NCBI GenBank assembly: GCA_020740775.1
Contig: JAHEWK010000004.1
Span: forward strand, 1,302,001-1,366,000
DNA: 64,000 bases
DNA from: Ilyonectria destructans
Taxonomy: Eukaryota; Ascomycota; Sordariomycetes; Hypocreales; Nectriaceae
Direction: 5' to 3'
Shown here: positions 45,559 to 56,214 of the stretch, piece by piece
Layout: every line of letters starts with the position of its first letter
How positions within the stretch are numbered: the first letter of the stretch is position 1
Program-made: the position numbers and the translations under genes
Notes under the pieces: generated by a model
Seen by the model: the letters and a program-made list of their open reading frames with translations, nothing else
Told to the model about the DNA's origin: nothing
Databases searched by the model: none

Positions 45559-46765
45559 ATGCACGTCGCCATGTCGTCGCCGTGGAAGAAGCAGCCAGAG
45601 GACGTTGTCGACAGCGTCCTCAAGCGTGCAGAAGTGAGCAAGGTACGTTCATGGATACCAACCGACCCCCTCTCGAACCCCATTCCGTCCCCATCCCCAT
45701 CATCACAAGTTGTCTCGCCTTGCGGGGACTGTTCGAAAAGCGACGGTTTTGCTAATTATCTCTTTTTTCTCCGCTTCTTAGATCGCCCGTCGACTACAGA
45801 ACCGTCTCGCTCTCGCCCAGTTCAAGACCAAGCATGGCTGGGAGGATCTCACCCTCGACAGCATCGAACCCAAGCTCGAGGAGGAGATCCGACGGAAGCG
45901 CCTCACTGAAGGCGATGTCCTCTCCGACTCCTCCTCCAGCGCATCCGATCTCCCATACCCCTCTCGCACTCTCATGAGCTCGCCCCTCAAAGCGCCCCTA
46001 TTTTCCGACGCTGTCGGCTCCAGCAACGGCAGCACTGGCCACCGCAAGCGCACCTACTTTGCCACCTTCGAAACCATCTCTTCGAGCCCCAGCAAACGAT
46101 TTCGAGGTTCGCCAACTGCGCACAAGTCTTTTAGCAACACTGCTTGGAAGGATAGCCACCAGCTGGCCCACTCATCTCCTTTCAAGACCCGCCGACAGCA
46201 GCACTTCACCACCTCGGCCGGCCCGGATGTTTCCTTCTTTCAGCAGCGCCTCCTGGCCCACGATTTGACGTCGCCCAACTTCGCTGCCCCCTCGGATGAC
46301 GACGACGACCTATTGCCCATTCACTCCTTTACTGCTGGCAATATGCGATCGTCTCCTCCTCGCACTCCACCCATGCGCAGCCGCGGCCTCGGTAACAAAC
46401 GGAGCAAAGACGATGTGGCATCAGGCGCAAATGGCAAGACAGGCGAGGAGGGCGCAGATCTGCTTCTCTACCTGGCAGCCTCGCCATCCCCGGCCGTCCG
46501 GAACACCAAGACCCTCATGGAGCCCCCTTCGACCCCTCCCCAGAAGAACAGCAAGCTGGACTTGCCATCGTCGATGATGATGACACCTGGCGGTGGCAAC
46601 CTCTTCCCCACCACCCCCGGCCAGGGCTTTGACTTTGCCGACTTCGTCAATATCACACCCAGTCCAGCCCAGAAACCTTGGAAGACGCCGGTCGCTCTAC
46701 CTGCGGCCCGGACGCCTCTTAGCGTGGCCCGCCGACGATTGACCTTTGAGGGACCATTGGCCTAA
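45559..46765 (+). CDS. Whi5/Nrm1-like (GTB-motif) G1/S transcription repressor
   Basis: Probable corepressor that binds the SBF/MBF complex and controls G1/S genes. Exons 45559-45642 and 45782-46765 (139-bp intron, GTACGT...TCTTAG) give 355 residues. The family-type motif follows the splice: KIARRLQNRLALAQFKTKHG (about 28-47), then WEDLTLDSIEPKLEEE. The rest is disordered, rich in SP and TP sites expected for cyclin-dependent kinase, with short conserved patches LLLYLAASPSPA and FDFADFVNITPSP and the end ARRRLTFEGPLA. Either ATG 45559 or 45571 could start; the first is the first ATG after almost 500 nt without one. Family assignment is by motif memory and moderately sure. Confidence 0.75.
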
Positions 46766-48868
46766 CTTGACGGTCAAAAACACTAGGCCAGCTGGATGGC
46801 CATACAACTTCGTTTCCTTGTGTACATGATACCATGACAGCACATATTGCAGCACGCGCGCACACATGTCTCATTTTTATTGTCTCAACTGTTTGTTTGG
46901 ATTTCTACAGCCCGTCGGGTGTTTAAAGGCTCTTGGTTTTGTTTTCTTGTTTTCAGTGGCGTTGGAATAGACAACTCGGCATCAACGGCCACGTTTGGGC
47001 GGCCAAGGGGTGGCCGAATATCCCGGCCAGGAGAGGATTTATTGTTTCATCTCGACGGTACACACGAGACGGGAGGAGGTGTATAACACTGGCTACGTGC
47101 AGGGAGGCCAAAGGGGATTTCCTTCCATTACCGGGGTTTTGGGAGACGATTGGGATGCATGGGTGAACGATACGAACCGTTTCTGTTTGGCACATGAACA
47201 TATCCGTACACACACTGGCCTACAATTTTTCTTTGTCTGTCCCGCTTATGGAATTGGGGACTTGAGGTGGATAGTGGAGAGCGACAAGACGCGCGATGTT
47301 AATTTACGCGCCGGGGAACGAAATGGGCGCGTGGCACGCGACTTTTCGCGTCGGCTTGCATGTCATTTAATAGGTTAGTAACCAATCAAAAGTCCCCACG
47401 AGGATACTTTCGCGCCGAACAATTGGATGTGGGGATGATGTCATGAGCGCGTCACGCCACTTCGAGCTTGCTGCAGTGTGGGTGCATTTGGGGAACCATT
47501 TGTGGTCGCAAATGTGTGAATGGTTTGTGGTTTGTTCAATAATGTCCTATCATGTCGAATGTAGTTTATCTTGTAAGCGCAGAGGGCTACATCCTGGGTC
47601 TTTGACCTGGCCGTGACAACATGTGTTAGACATTGTCTAATTGGCTGTATGCAACTATAGGGGATGGACTTTTCATGGTACTTGAAGCAACAATGGCACC
47701 GACCGATGTATTGACCAATCTCGTTTCTGTGTGCTTGTCTCGCAATTCCCGAGTCCCGACTCTTTCTTCAACGTCATAAGCCTACTGTTCAATTAACCGC
47801 TGGACCAAAAGTATAATGTACACCACGTATTACTATAGCCAGGGCTAATTGGGTACATAATCCAACACCTACAATAACCGCAGGCAAACCAGCATACGGC
47901 TCAACCCACCACATGTACATAAAACATCATGTTAGGCCCAACACTGGGTTAACGTCTACCGCTGTTGGTTGTCTTCCAAAAGCAACTTAACTGGTTATTC
48001 TAGCCGATCGGCGAGAAACCCCCATAAAGCTCCATTGTATTGTGTTCAAGGGAGGTCAAATTCCATCACCTCAATCGCGGCTCGTCTCGTTAGAGGGCCT
48101 CGCGGAAGTCTTTTATAACAACGCGGAGGCATTTTCGATTAACAAGTCGGGGTATGACCATTTAGACGCAGGTTTTAGCGTCTAGGCTGTTCAAATCGGC
48201 AAGTGGCCATACACGTGGTGTTAAATTCCTTTGGCAGCGCTCACCGATGTCCTGCTAGCTTGCTCGTCCCATTCAGCGACAACGAGGAGGGTAGGCTAAG
48301 CAGATACTTCTTCGTCCGTAATAATGATAGTGAAAGGCTGGCGATCAAGGTCAATAGAAGCTCACGTCGGCGAGTCACAGAGCTTGAACCAATAGAACTT
48401 GACATGATGCACTAATTGATATAACTTGGTTCAAAGAAAAATCGAGGGCCAGGTTATATTTACAATGCCCTCTATGAACGCTATGGACTGGGAATTAATT
48501 GTTGTCTGGTTTTTAAATCCTTTCCAGTCGCTGTACTTGGTTTTCTGTGATTCAGTAGCCGCCATGCAGTAATTCAATGACTGCAGAGCTTTACCTCTCT
48601 CTCACCTTCCACCAGTGCCGGTTGTGCTATCACCGAAACATGCACCTGATGACAGCTACCATTCATCTCCTTCGTTTACCATTCCACACCAATATTATAC
48701 AATACTCGCCCTCGCAAATTTGACAACTTACTTTGTCCAGTTTACCAACGTCACGAACCCCCTTCGCTTTGTCGCCTCTCTCCATATGGCTGGGCGAGAG
48801 TCAGCTCCTGCTACTACCGCACCAACGCGAACCCATGAGCCGCCGCAGTGGAAAAGGACGCCCAAGAA
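46766..48868. other. 2.1-kb gene-free region
   Basis: 3' flank of the Whi5/Nrm1-like gene followed by comparatively A/T-rich sequence (about 47400-48700). I see no supportable gene. A short ATG frame at 48787 overlaps the next gene's leader and ends at its start. Confidence 0.5.
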
Positions 48869-49897
48869 ATGAATGACGATGAGAGGGACGCCTTGCAGGA
48901 CAGCCTATGGGCACATTGGCAACCAACATGCGACTTCTTCTGCCACGACCCTGCCGATAGACGGAGGGGCGTCAAACTTCCCGGCTTCCTCCAACGTCTG
49001 CCCCCGATATCGATGATCAAGATTTTTTGTGTGCTGAGATCGTGGGCCACTGGCAAACAAGAGGCCGTATACCTCAACAGGGACGAGGAGGTGGCCAAAG
49101 TCGGCGTCGTGGCTCTGTGTTGGGGGGCATTCGACTCGTGGGTCAATGACCAGCACACAGGACACTGCAAACGTGCGCTAAGATACGGCTTGACACGCAT
49201 TCGAGGGGTCTGGGGAGTACAGTGCCCATGCCCTCCAAGCAGCCTCACGTATGATGTTTGCCTGTGTACCGTGCGTGGTCCTACCGTCATATTTGCCAAA
49301 GACTGCGTGGACTATTTCCAATGGGTGCCCATCATTGGGGATATGTTCGACAACAGCCCGGCGGGACCAAGCAGCGACGGAACTCAAGTTTCATTTATGT
49401 CAGGCGCTGGATATTTTGGAGGCTGTCTCTCTCATGCCCCTCTAGTAACCGGTCAGCAGCCACTCTCGCCAAAAGACCTGGTGGCTCGGGTGAGGACAAG
49501 AGGCTGGATGCCAGCTGCTGAGGGCAATGTGTTTAAGCTTGCGGCGCTTAGAAACAAGGCCATGGTCCAGTCTCTCTTTCCCTTGCAGCAGGGAGACAGC
49601 AGGGAGAGGTGGGGGGCAGAAAGATGCATTCTTCTAATCAACATTCATCAGCTGGATATTAAGAAGCTAGACGAGGTGTTTTCCAATACCGTACGTGGCC
49701 ACAGCTCTAGGGCGGCGGAACAGACTGTTGTGACCCGCATGTTGGAGGCCATGAATATTGTCTACATGGGGGGTTCGCTGCCACTAGACGGCACCTCGCA
49801 ACTAGCGGAGCTGAGTAAAGATATGTGTTCTCGTCCGCGAAGGGGAAGGAGGACTAGGATGTCTAGACAGCTTCAGGAGTACATTCTCAGCATGTAA
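48869..49897 (+). CDS. orphan hypothetical protein, 342 residues
   Basis: An uninterrupted frame from ATG 48869 (MNDDERDALQDSLWAHWQPT) to a stop at 49897, longer than chance frames usually are in this A/T-richer area. I do not recognise the family. Visible: Trp- and Cys-rich N-terminal half (CDFFCHDP, VALCWGAFDSWVNDQ, VWGVQCPCPPSSLTYDVCLC), a middle with a VPIIGDMFDNSP stretch, and a basic C-terminus (SRPRRGRRTRMSRQLQEYI). No signal peptide or membrane helix. The frame closes at 48836 upstream, so an upstream exon would need an intron I cannot see. It could be a lineage-specific gene or a remnant. Confidence 0.5.
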   Translation: MNDDERDALQDSLWAHWQPTCDFFCHDPADRRRGVKLPGFLQRLPPISMIKIFCVLRSWATGKQEAVYLNRDEEVAKVGVVALCWGAFDSWVNDQHTGHCKRALRYGLTRIRGVWGVQCPCPPSSLTYDVCLCTVRGPTVIFAKDCVDYFQWVPIIGDMFDNSPAGPSSDGTQVSFMSGAGYFGGCLSHAPLVTGQQPLSPKDLVARVRTRGWMPAAEGNVFKLAALRNKAMVQSLFPLQQGDSRERWGAERCILLINIHQLDIKKLDEVFSNTVRGHSSRAAEQTVVTRMLEAMNIVYMGGSLPLDGTSQLAELSKDMCSRPRRGRRTRMSRQLQEYILSM

Positions 49898-50846
49898 GAG
49901 CGCAGCGGCTTGGTTTGAATGAGGAAGTCGTAGCAGCAGGAAGAGTCAAACACTAGTTCACTCACGCCTTTCTCACCCATCTCAGAGTTTTCAGTTATGC
50001 TCTCTCACAATTCCCTGCAGGTCAGTGCATTCGTCTCATTCTCGCCTCGTCTTTGCCAAGCAAACTTCCAAACACCGCTCTTACAGCAGTCCTGGCCGCA
50101 ACAGCGTGCTCTCCATTAGTCTTTCACAAGCCCAACCTGGCCACTTGCATGGTATTAATGGCCTAGCTACCCACGGCCGGGATGGTTAACCCGGGCGCAA
50201 CCAAAACCCTTAAGGGGCATCAGTGGACAGATGCAACCTTTGAATGCGACAGTAACGGTCTGATGTTCCCTTTCTATAACATCCCCACAATGACCAACCC
50301 CTGACCATGTCAACGTGCCCTAGCAGGGCAACGAGAGAGATGGGACGACACATCGAGGCACGTCGAAGCAGCCGAAAAGTATTACGAACGTGAGGAATCG
50401 GTTGAAGAGACTAGGCGAAAATACTACATCCATACAAGCCAGAGAGGTATGGCGCTTCTCTTTGCCTCGCTAGCTTAGTGGTTCAACAGATCCAAAGGTA
50501 TGAGAAAAGAAAGTGGTATATAGAACGAATGTAGCCTCAGCTGTCTAGATTTAATGGAACGAATGTCATGTCCAGATTCTGGTTCCCCCTATGTTCACAG
50601 TGACAAGCGATTGTGTATGTTCAGTGCAATCTCGTAAGTATTGCTATTCGTCCTTTTCCGCATCGCCGCCATCTTGCGGGATATCCTTCTCAAGTTCTCA
50701 CTGTGCCAGAAACGCCATGTCTTGTCCCTCGTTGGTATTTGCTCCCATGGCAGCGAGGGAATGGGTCCGTCCATGTTTAAATCCCCCGTATTGGTATCAC
50801 CGCTCAGTTCATGCAAGTCCCACAACTCCTACACATGTCGTACAGG
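49898..50846. other. intergenic, tail-to-tail region
   Basis: About 0.95 kb between the orphan gene (plus) and the membrane-protein gene (minus). The stretch near 50459 has a tRNA A-box-like look (TAGCTTAGTGGTT) but no B-box partner. No gene is supported. Confidence 0.5.
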
Positions 50847-53015
50847 CTACATCGCCTGGCCGACGCCCGGATGGCCGACGCCGGAAGAGCCGATTATGCT
50901 GTCATCACTCTCGTTCCTCACGTGCCCGATTGGCACATATCCAACAGTGCTACCCCATCTCGAGGAAACCGGGCCCATAGTGCTCCAGTCTCCCGGGGGC
51001 AAACCTGGGCCGCTAGCGTACCGCGAGGTGTAGCTTTCAGCACGAGTGCGTCCGCTACCAGGTCTCGGCATATCGTAGATGGAACTGGCCACAGGGACGC
51101 GTGGAGGACGTTGCATGTTGGCGTCCATGGAGGGTTGCGGGCCGTCGATTTCGAGGTCGAACGGGTTTGAATGGGTCTTGTTGCGCCGTGTCTCGAAAGA
51201 GGTGTGGGTTGCGGCTGAGTTGCGAACCATGGGCCCTCCATCGGGGTTACCACGTCTAGAGGCCGTGGACTGTCCTCGTGATCTCTGGACGTCCTGGACG
51301 TAGCCAGCCGGTGCTACTTGGGCAGTTGCTGGGGGGGCGATGGGGTTAGAGTCAGCGAATGGGTCATTCGGCCGCAAGGGGGCCGGATAGTATTTCGTTG
51401 ATGAGACTGCTGAGACCGTATTGGCGTCCGCGAAGGGGTTCGGGCTGCGTGCTCCGTCAGTCCAGCTGCTGACACTGTGGCCACGACTCATTCTTCGCTG
51501 TTGGGCTTCGCGATCAGGTCGGCTCTCGTCCATCCTGGAAAAATATGCAGGACCAGGTTGATTAGCCCTTTCTGCCATGTCCTGAGCCATCAGGTCTTCT
51601 GAGCTAGTATCTTCGATGACACGCGACCACCAACCCGGGCGGCCGCTGCCTCCCCTTGCTTGGCTGTGACCTTCCACTGAGGAGCTGCGGCTGTGGCTGG
51701 GAACGGGGTCTAGGAATTGTGAGTTCCCTCGGTTCATGTTGACACCGGTGCTCGAATTGTTAGTCGGTAGGTGGCCTAGCTTCTCGCTGAATTTCTTGGG
51801 ATAAAAGGACAAGGCAGCCGCCCACTTGGTTGACCGAGGCGTAGGTCCCAATGATGCCGTGTCTATCTCGTACTTCTTTTCGCCACCCCTGCCACCCCTG
51901 CCACCAGGTGGTAGCGAAAGGGGTGTCAGGAGCGTGCTGCGGCGCTTCTTGGACATTCGTTTTCTAAACAACCACCACAGGCACAAGATGAGCGATATTG
52001 CCGCGAACGCTCCGAAGATACCTCCCACCAGGACTGGCGTCGATGGCGAATCACTAGCGTCACTGTCAGTGACATTGAGGCCAGTTTCCGAAGGGCTCGA
52101 GGACTGGTCGCTCGCAGCCGTTGCATCGAGGCCAATTGTTGTTAAACGGCCACCTGGCAGAGTTGCTGTGGTGAAAGTGGACTGTGGGTTGGTGATGCCC
52201 GAGTCGCTATCATCTGGGGTCGAATTATCAGACGACTGAGTGGATTGAGGTGCGGAAGCAGCTGTGGTCGATTCTGACCGAGTCTGGAACGTCGTCGAAA
52301 TAGCGGACGACAGGTTGGAAAGGTTTGAAGATGCACTGCTCGCAGTAGTGGCGACAGTACCAGTTCCGGGTACAGGCTGCAGGATAGCCTTCTCAATCGA
52401 TTGTGATGTGTTGCTTTCAACTGCCTCTCGAGTGCTCTCTTGGGTGGTCTGCGGAGCATCTTGTGAGATTGTCTGCACAGTGGTTGGTAGAGAAGGTTCG
52501 ATTGGAGGAGGAAAGCCTGATGGGGCTGTCGTTGGGGGTTGCGGGTTCTGGTTACCCCCTATGGCATCAGTAGGCCTTTTTGCGAAAAGGGGAGTGTCCG
52601 CAGCTGGGACAGAAGGGGTTGCGGAGCTGGATGGCAGACTCCGAGTGAACGTTGAAGTCGAAAAGGATGTTGAAGTCGAAAAGGACGTTGAAGCCGAGGT
52701 GGATGAAGTTGACTCGGCCGAAGTTGATTCAGACGAAGTCGGGTCGGATAGATCCGAGGTTGGCACAATCGATGCAGCCGCTGCTGAAGTTGTCGGAACT
52801 GGCAGGACAGAGGTCGAGCTCAGGATTGAAGCTTGGACGGGGTAATGTGGCACACTCGATGACGGGTCGGCGATGGGCTCCTCGACGGAGTGGACAACGG
52901 TTGTGGGCTCTGGGTCGGCAGTTGGAGTTACTGTCTCCACCGGTGCCGTAACGGTCGTCGAAATGATCTCGACTGAGGTGTAAGTCCTCAGCAGAGTATA
53001 TGTCGAGATGGCCAT
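50847..53015 (-). CDS. Ser/Thr-rich single-pass membrane protein, possible surface sensor
   Basis: Single-exon frame of 722 residues. Residues 1-325 are very rich in Ser, Thr and Pro, as in O-mannosylated Mid2/Wsc/mucin-type extracellular regions. One membrane helix lies at about 328-350 (VLVGGIFGAFAAISLILCLW), followed at once by a basic stop-transfer run RKRMSKKRR. The cytosolic tail (about 360-722) is Arg/Ser/Pro-rich and ends SSGVGHPGVGQAM. The preferred start at 53015 (MAISTYTLLRTYTSVEIIST) lacks a classic signal peptide; an in-frame ATG at 53189 adds 58 residues without improving this. A coding repeat of VEVEK type on the opposite strand reflects the STSFSTST tract. A role in wall sensing is inference from architecture. 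Confidence 0.75.
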   Translation of the reverse strand: MAISTYTLLRTYTSVEIISTTVTAPVETVTPTADPEPTTVVHSVEEPIADPSSSVPHYPVQASILSSTSVLPVPTTSAAAASIVPTSDLSDPTSSESTSAESTSSTSASTSFSTSTSFSTSTFTRSLPSSSATPSVPAADTPLFAKRPTDAIGGNQNPQPPTTAPSGFPPPIEPSLPTTVQTISQDAPQTTQESTREAVESNTSQSIEKAILQPVPGTGTVATTASSASSNLSNLSSAISTTFQTRSESTTAASAPQSTQSSDNSTPDDSDSGITNPQSTFTTATLPGGRLTTIGLDATAASDQSSSPSETGLNVTDSDASDSPSTPVLVGGIFGAFAAISLILCLWWLFRKRMSKKRRSTLLTPLSLPPGGRGGRGGEKKYEIDTASLGPTPRSTKWAAALSFYPKKFSEKLGHLPTNNSSTGVNMNRGNSQFLDPVPSHSRSSSVEGHSQARGGSGRPGWWSRVIEDTSSEDLMAQDMAERANQPGPAYFSRMDESRPDREAQQRRMSRGHSVSSWTDGARSPNPFADANTVSAVSSTKYYPAPLRPNDPFADSNPIAPPATAQVAPAGYVQDVQRSRGQSTASRRGNPDGGPMVRNSAATHTSFETRRNKTHSNPFDLEIDGPQPSMDANMQRPPRVPVASSIYDMPRPGSGRTRAESYTSRYASGPGLPPGDWSTMGPVSSRWGSTVGYVPIGHVRNESDDSIIGSSGVGHPGVGQAM

Positions 53016-53941
53016 GTTAGGCGTGGTGGAGTCGTTAACATGGGCGTTGTTATTGTGGCACGTTATCCCGTGGATGTAAGTAAAGATGATCCCAACCGGA
53101 GAGGGTTTGAAGGAATGTCGCGATTCCAGTCGCAGAGGTCGCAGAGGTCGCAGAGAAGGAGAGGAAACGAGAAGGGTCCAGCCGAACAAGCAAAGGGAAT
53201 AAGAGGAGGAAGGAGAGTTGTTAGCACAAAGAGCAAGCTGGAGTCACACTGGGTGTGGCCCGGCCACTTAGACCACGACAATGATCATGAAGATGGAAAG
53301 ATGATCCAGTCACCGCAGAGAAAGAGAATGGTGAAGGGAAGTCTGGAAGAGGAGAAGAAGAACCAGAAAGAGAAGAGAGAGACGAATGGGTAAGGTGCGT
53401 ACGACTAGGTACGACGGAGTCAGCCACGAGGCCGAAGGGGGGACGGCTCGGACGACACCAAACCAGGACAACCCAATCCAACAATCCAACCGGGGTGGCT
53501 ATGCTATCCAATGTTTTAAGCCGATTCCGAATAGAATAGGATTGGTCCAGGGATGAAGACGAGAGCGTGAAAAGAAGCTCGCGGCGAGACAGGGAGCAGG
53601 GTCTGCTCAGGGCAGACGCAAGGGGGGGGGAACCCCTGTTCTGCGACAGATCTGAAGCATGATGCCGTCTCCACGCCGTCGTCGCGAAGGCTGGCACGGG
53701 CCCATGAGCGAGCTAGCGGGAGTTTTGCAGGGACAGGAGTCGCAATGGCGTTGGAAAGCCACTTTGTACGCTAAACGCTAAGCCCGTACTAGACGAGCCC
53801 AGGCTTCTGGGACGGCCTTGTCTGTTGCGTCTGGCCTTAACAGCCGTGGTGGGGATTCTGGGCCGATTCGTGCTTCACGTAGCGAAACGCGTGTCGCCGA
53901 GGACGACGGATGGCAGCAGGCTGCGGGGGATTATGGTGTTA

Positions 53942-53970
53942 TGGTGTCTTGGTGTCTTGGTGTCTTGGTG
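53942..53970. repeat. tandem TGGTGTCT (8-bp) repeat
   Basis: Three exact units and a fourth ending TGGTGTTT, directly repeated. Confidence 0.85.
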
Positions 53971-54263
53971 TTTGTGTTAATTGTGTTTTAGCGGGTGGTT
54001 ATTCCGAGGGAGAGGATCGATATCTGCGACAAGGGAAGCGGCGGAACCCTGAGAGGAGGCGCAGAAGCCGGCCATTCCTTTACGCGGTAGGGCAAAGCGC
54101 GCCACGACGAAAGATGGCATCAGCATCAACGGCATCGTAGCTGGCGCCCGATGGTAGCGCTGTTGTTGGCATAATTCTACCGGTAAGTAGTTGGCGTTGT
54201 CAAGTTCCCAGGCTCTCAGTGGACGGACGGACGTGCAGACGACCAGCGACCGTTTTCCGGCGT

Positions 54264-54275
54264 CCGTACGTACGG
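54264..54275. repeat. perfect 12-bp palindrome CCGTACGTACGG
   Basis: Self-complementary around the TACGTA core. Could be a dimeric factor site; no known factor is claimed. Confidence 0.6.
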
Positions 54276-56069
54276 TAGGAAGGTAGCACGCAGCGCTCAA
54301 CGCTCCAGAGCCACCTGAGACAGCTAGGCGGGAAGGCACGCCAGTCGTCAAGCTAGTGGCGGCGCCTTCCCCCACGCGACCTTCCACCTCTCCCAAAAAA
54401 GACGACCCCACCCCGCTCTCTTCGCCTTAATTACTCCGGGCTCTGCTCAATGCTCAATGCTCAATGCACACAATGCCACCCAACCCAACACCCACGCCAT
54501 CACCAACAGGAGCCTACCCGTCCACACCACATCTCATTGTTCCTCCCGACCCTGGGCCGGGAAATTATTGTTTGTTTCTTGGTCGCTCTCTGGGGTTCGA
54601 TATCTGACTGCCTGTTTGCCTGCCTGGTTCGCCCGTTGGATGAGCAGAAACCAAGTCACCAGTCTCCCCAAGCGAATGTCGTTGATAGTGGGAGCGAGCA
54701 TTCGTGGGTCGACTATATCAGGTATGCATGTTGGTGATACTACCGAGGCGCAATCCTCACGTCTCGTTAGTCCGTTGCATTCATGCCGATGGATCTCCTT
54801 CCATGGCAGTTATTTGTCCAGATATCCATCCATCTCAAAAGGAACCTACACCATGTCATCTCTCATCTTGGTTGCAACAAACATTCCTTCGATTCCTTCG
54901 CGTGCAGCGGCGTGGTCGGTGCTTCGATTTGCTGGCTCAGCTATCCGCCTAGGAATCACCATGCTTTTTGTGTGCCTGTGCCTGGATCAATCAGCAATCA
55001 ATCAGTCCATCTTCACTCACAACTCTCCACCGCGACGAACCCGACTCGTCCATAGCACATCTGCGCATTGCTCTGTCTGTACTTCGTACCCACCTGTAGT
55101 TGCATATCACCCATGTCGGTTTGGTTGGCACATCACCACACCCGCGGGCCGTCCGTACCTGAATTACCGTAGCAATTAGTACCAACGCAGACAGGCACTC
55201 TCTCCACTCGTATCTCTCTCCCGCAACAAACAACCGGAGATCCGGACGAATTAGCTCTCGGCGGCTGACTGTACGCCAGCGCGCGAATCTTGTAGGAGTT
55301 GTCACCATCACCAACATCCGTCGGTTCGTCGGCTCCCGGTCGTCAGCAGCCCACAACACCATTCAAAAACAACAACCAAATTTTCACCGTTGCTTCGTCA
55401 TCCCATTACCTGTGCGTCAGGCCCGGGATCCAGTTTGCCCCGTTTCGACCGGCCAGTGTCGCAAGTGAGTTCAACCTGAGGGAAGCTGGGGCCGCACCTA
55501 ATACCTAACTTAATACATGCGGACCCAAAGTAGGTAGTCCGTCAAGATCAAAATCCCTCCTAGAAGATCCTGACAGCTCAGCCCCAAGCCAGAGCCTCAG
55601 CCAAACTCGTGGCAAATCCTCTCGTGGCACGGCACACACTGGCACAGACAGAGCAAAGCTCCTCTTGTATCCAGTTCCTGGCGCTAGATACAATCGAGCC
55701 GACTGACCCTGACGCGACCATCAACGGCCCCGCCCGCCATCCCTCCCGCCCGCACTCGGTTCTCCGCTTGTGGACGTGGCATTGACCAACTGGGAATCGT
55801 CTTTCGCATTGTTGCCGACTCTTGAGCTTGACTTTCCACGCGGTTGTTGACACCCCTCTCTCGGCCGCTGTCCCAAGTTTCCGCCCCCCCTCCTTGGCCG
55901 TTCTTGGCCCTCCTTGACGCATCTCCCCCATCCGTTCGTCGTGGCCTGGCTTGCGAGTCCTCAGGTTAAACCCTCCCTCCTGTTCCTGCTACCGTGCTCC
56001 GTGTGCCTGAGCTAAGCCCCGATAGCTTCCTACCTTACTACCTTACGGCCTTCTCTCCTGCTCCCGAAC

Positions 56070-56095
56070 GTGCGTGTGCGTGTGCGTGTGCGTGT
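56070..56095. repeat. TGTGCG microsatellite in a leader
   Basis: About four TGTGCG units, located about 120-145 bp before the next start codon. Confidence 0.85.
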
Positions 56096-56214
56096 ACAAG
56101 CGTGCTTTCCTAAGCCTGTCCCGCCCCGTGTGCTCTGTCGCACCTTCCCACGTCCCACGCTGTCCCCCCCTCCCCTTCCCGTTCAAACCACGCCACCACC
56201 GTCTCTCATCGGTC

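Larger units (their letters stand above)
53016..56214. promoter_or_regulatory. 3.2-kb divergent upstream region
   Basis: Lies between divergently transcribed genes. It holds a tandem TGGTGTCT repeat (53942-53970), a perfect palindrome CCGTACGTACGG (54264-54275), and a GTGTGC repeat near 56070-56095. Open frames such as one of 240 codons near 54457 have no recognisable content. Likely long promoters and leaders. Confidence 0.5.

Noticed and set aside
50455..50500. tRNA-like A-box (TAGCTTAGTGGTT)
   Set aside because: No matching B-box (GGTTCGAATCC-like) or cloverleaf arms within tRNA distance.
52264..52845. 193-codon plus-strand frame with EVEKDVEVEKD repeats
   Set aside because: Exact antisense of the Ser/Thr repeat of the minus-strand membrane protein.
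54457..55179. 240-codon plus-strand open frame in the 53-56 kb divergent gap
   Set aside because: No domain, no conserved-looking block, Ser/Arg/His-rich translation typical of non-coding C-rich DNA.
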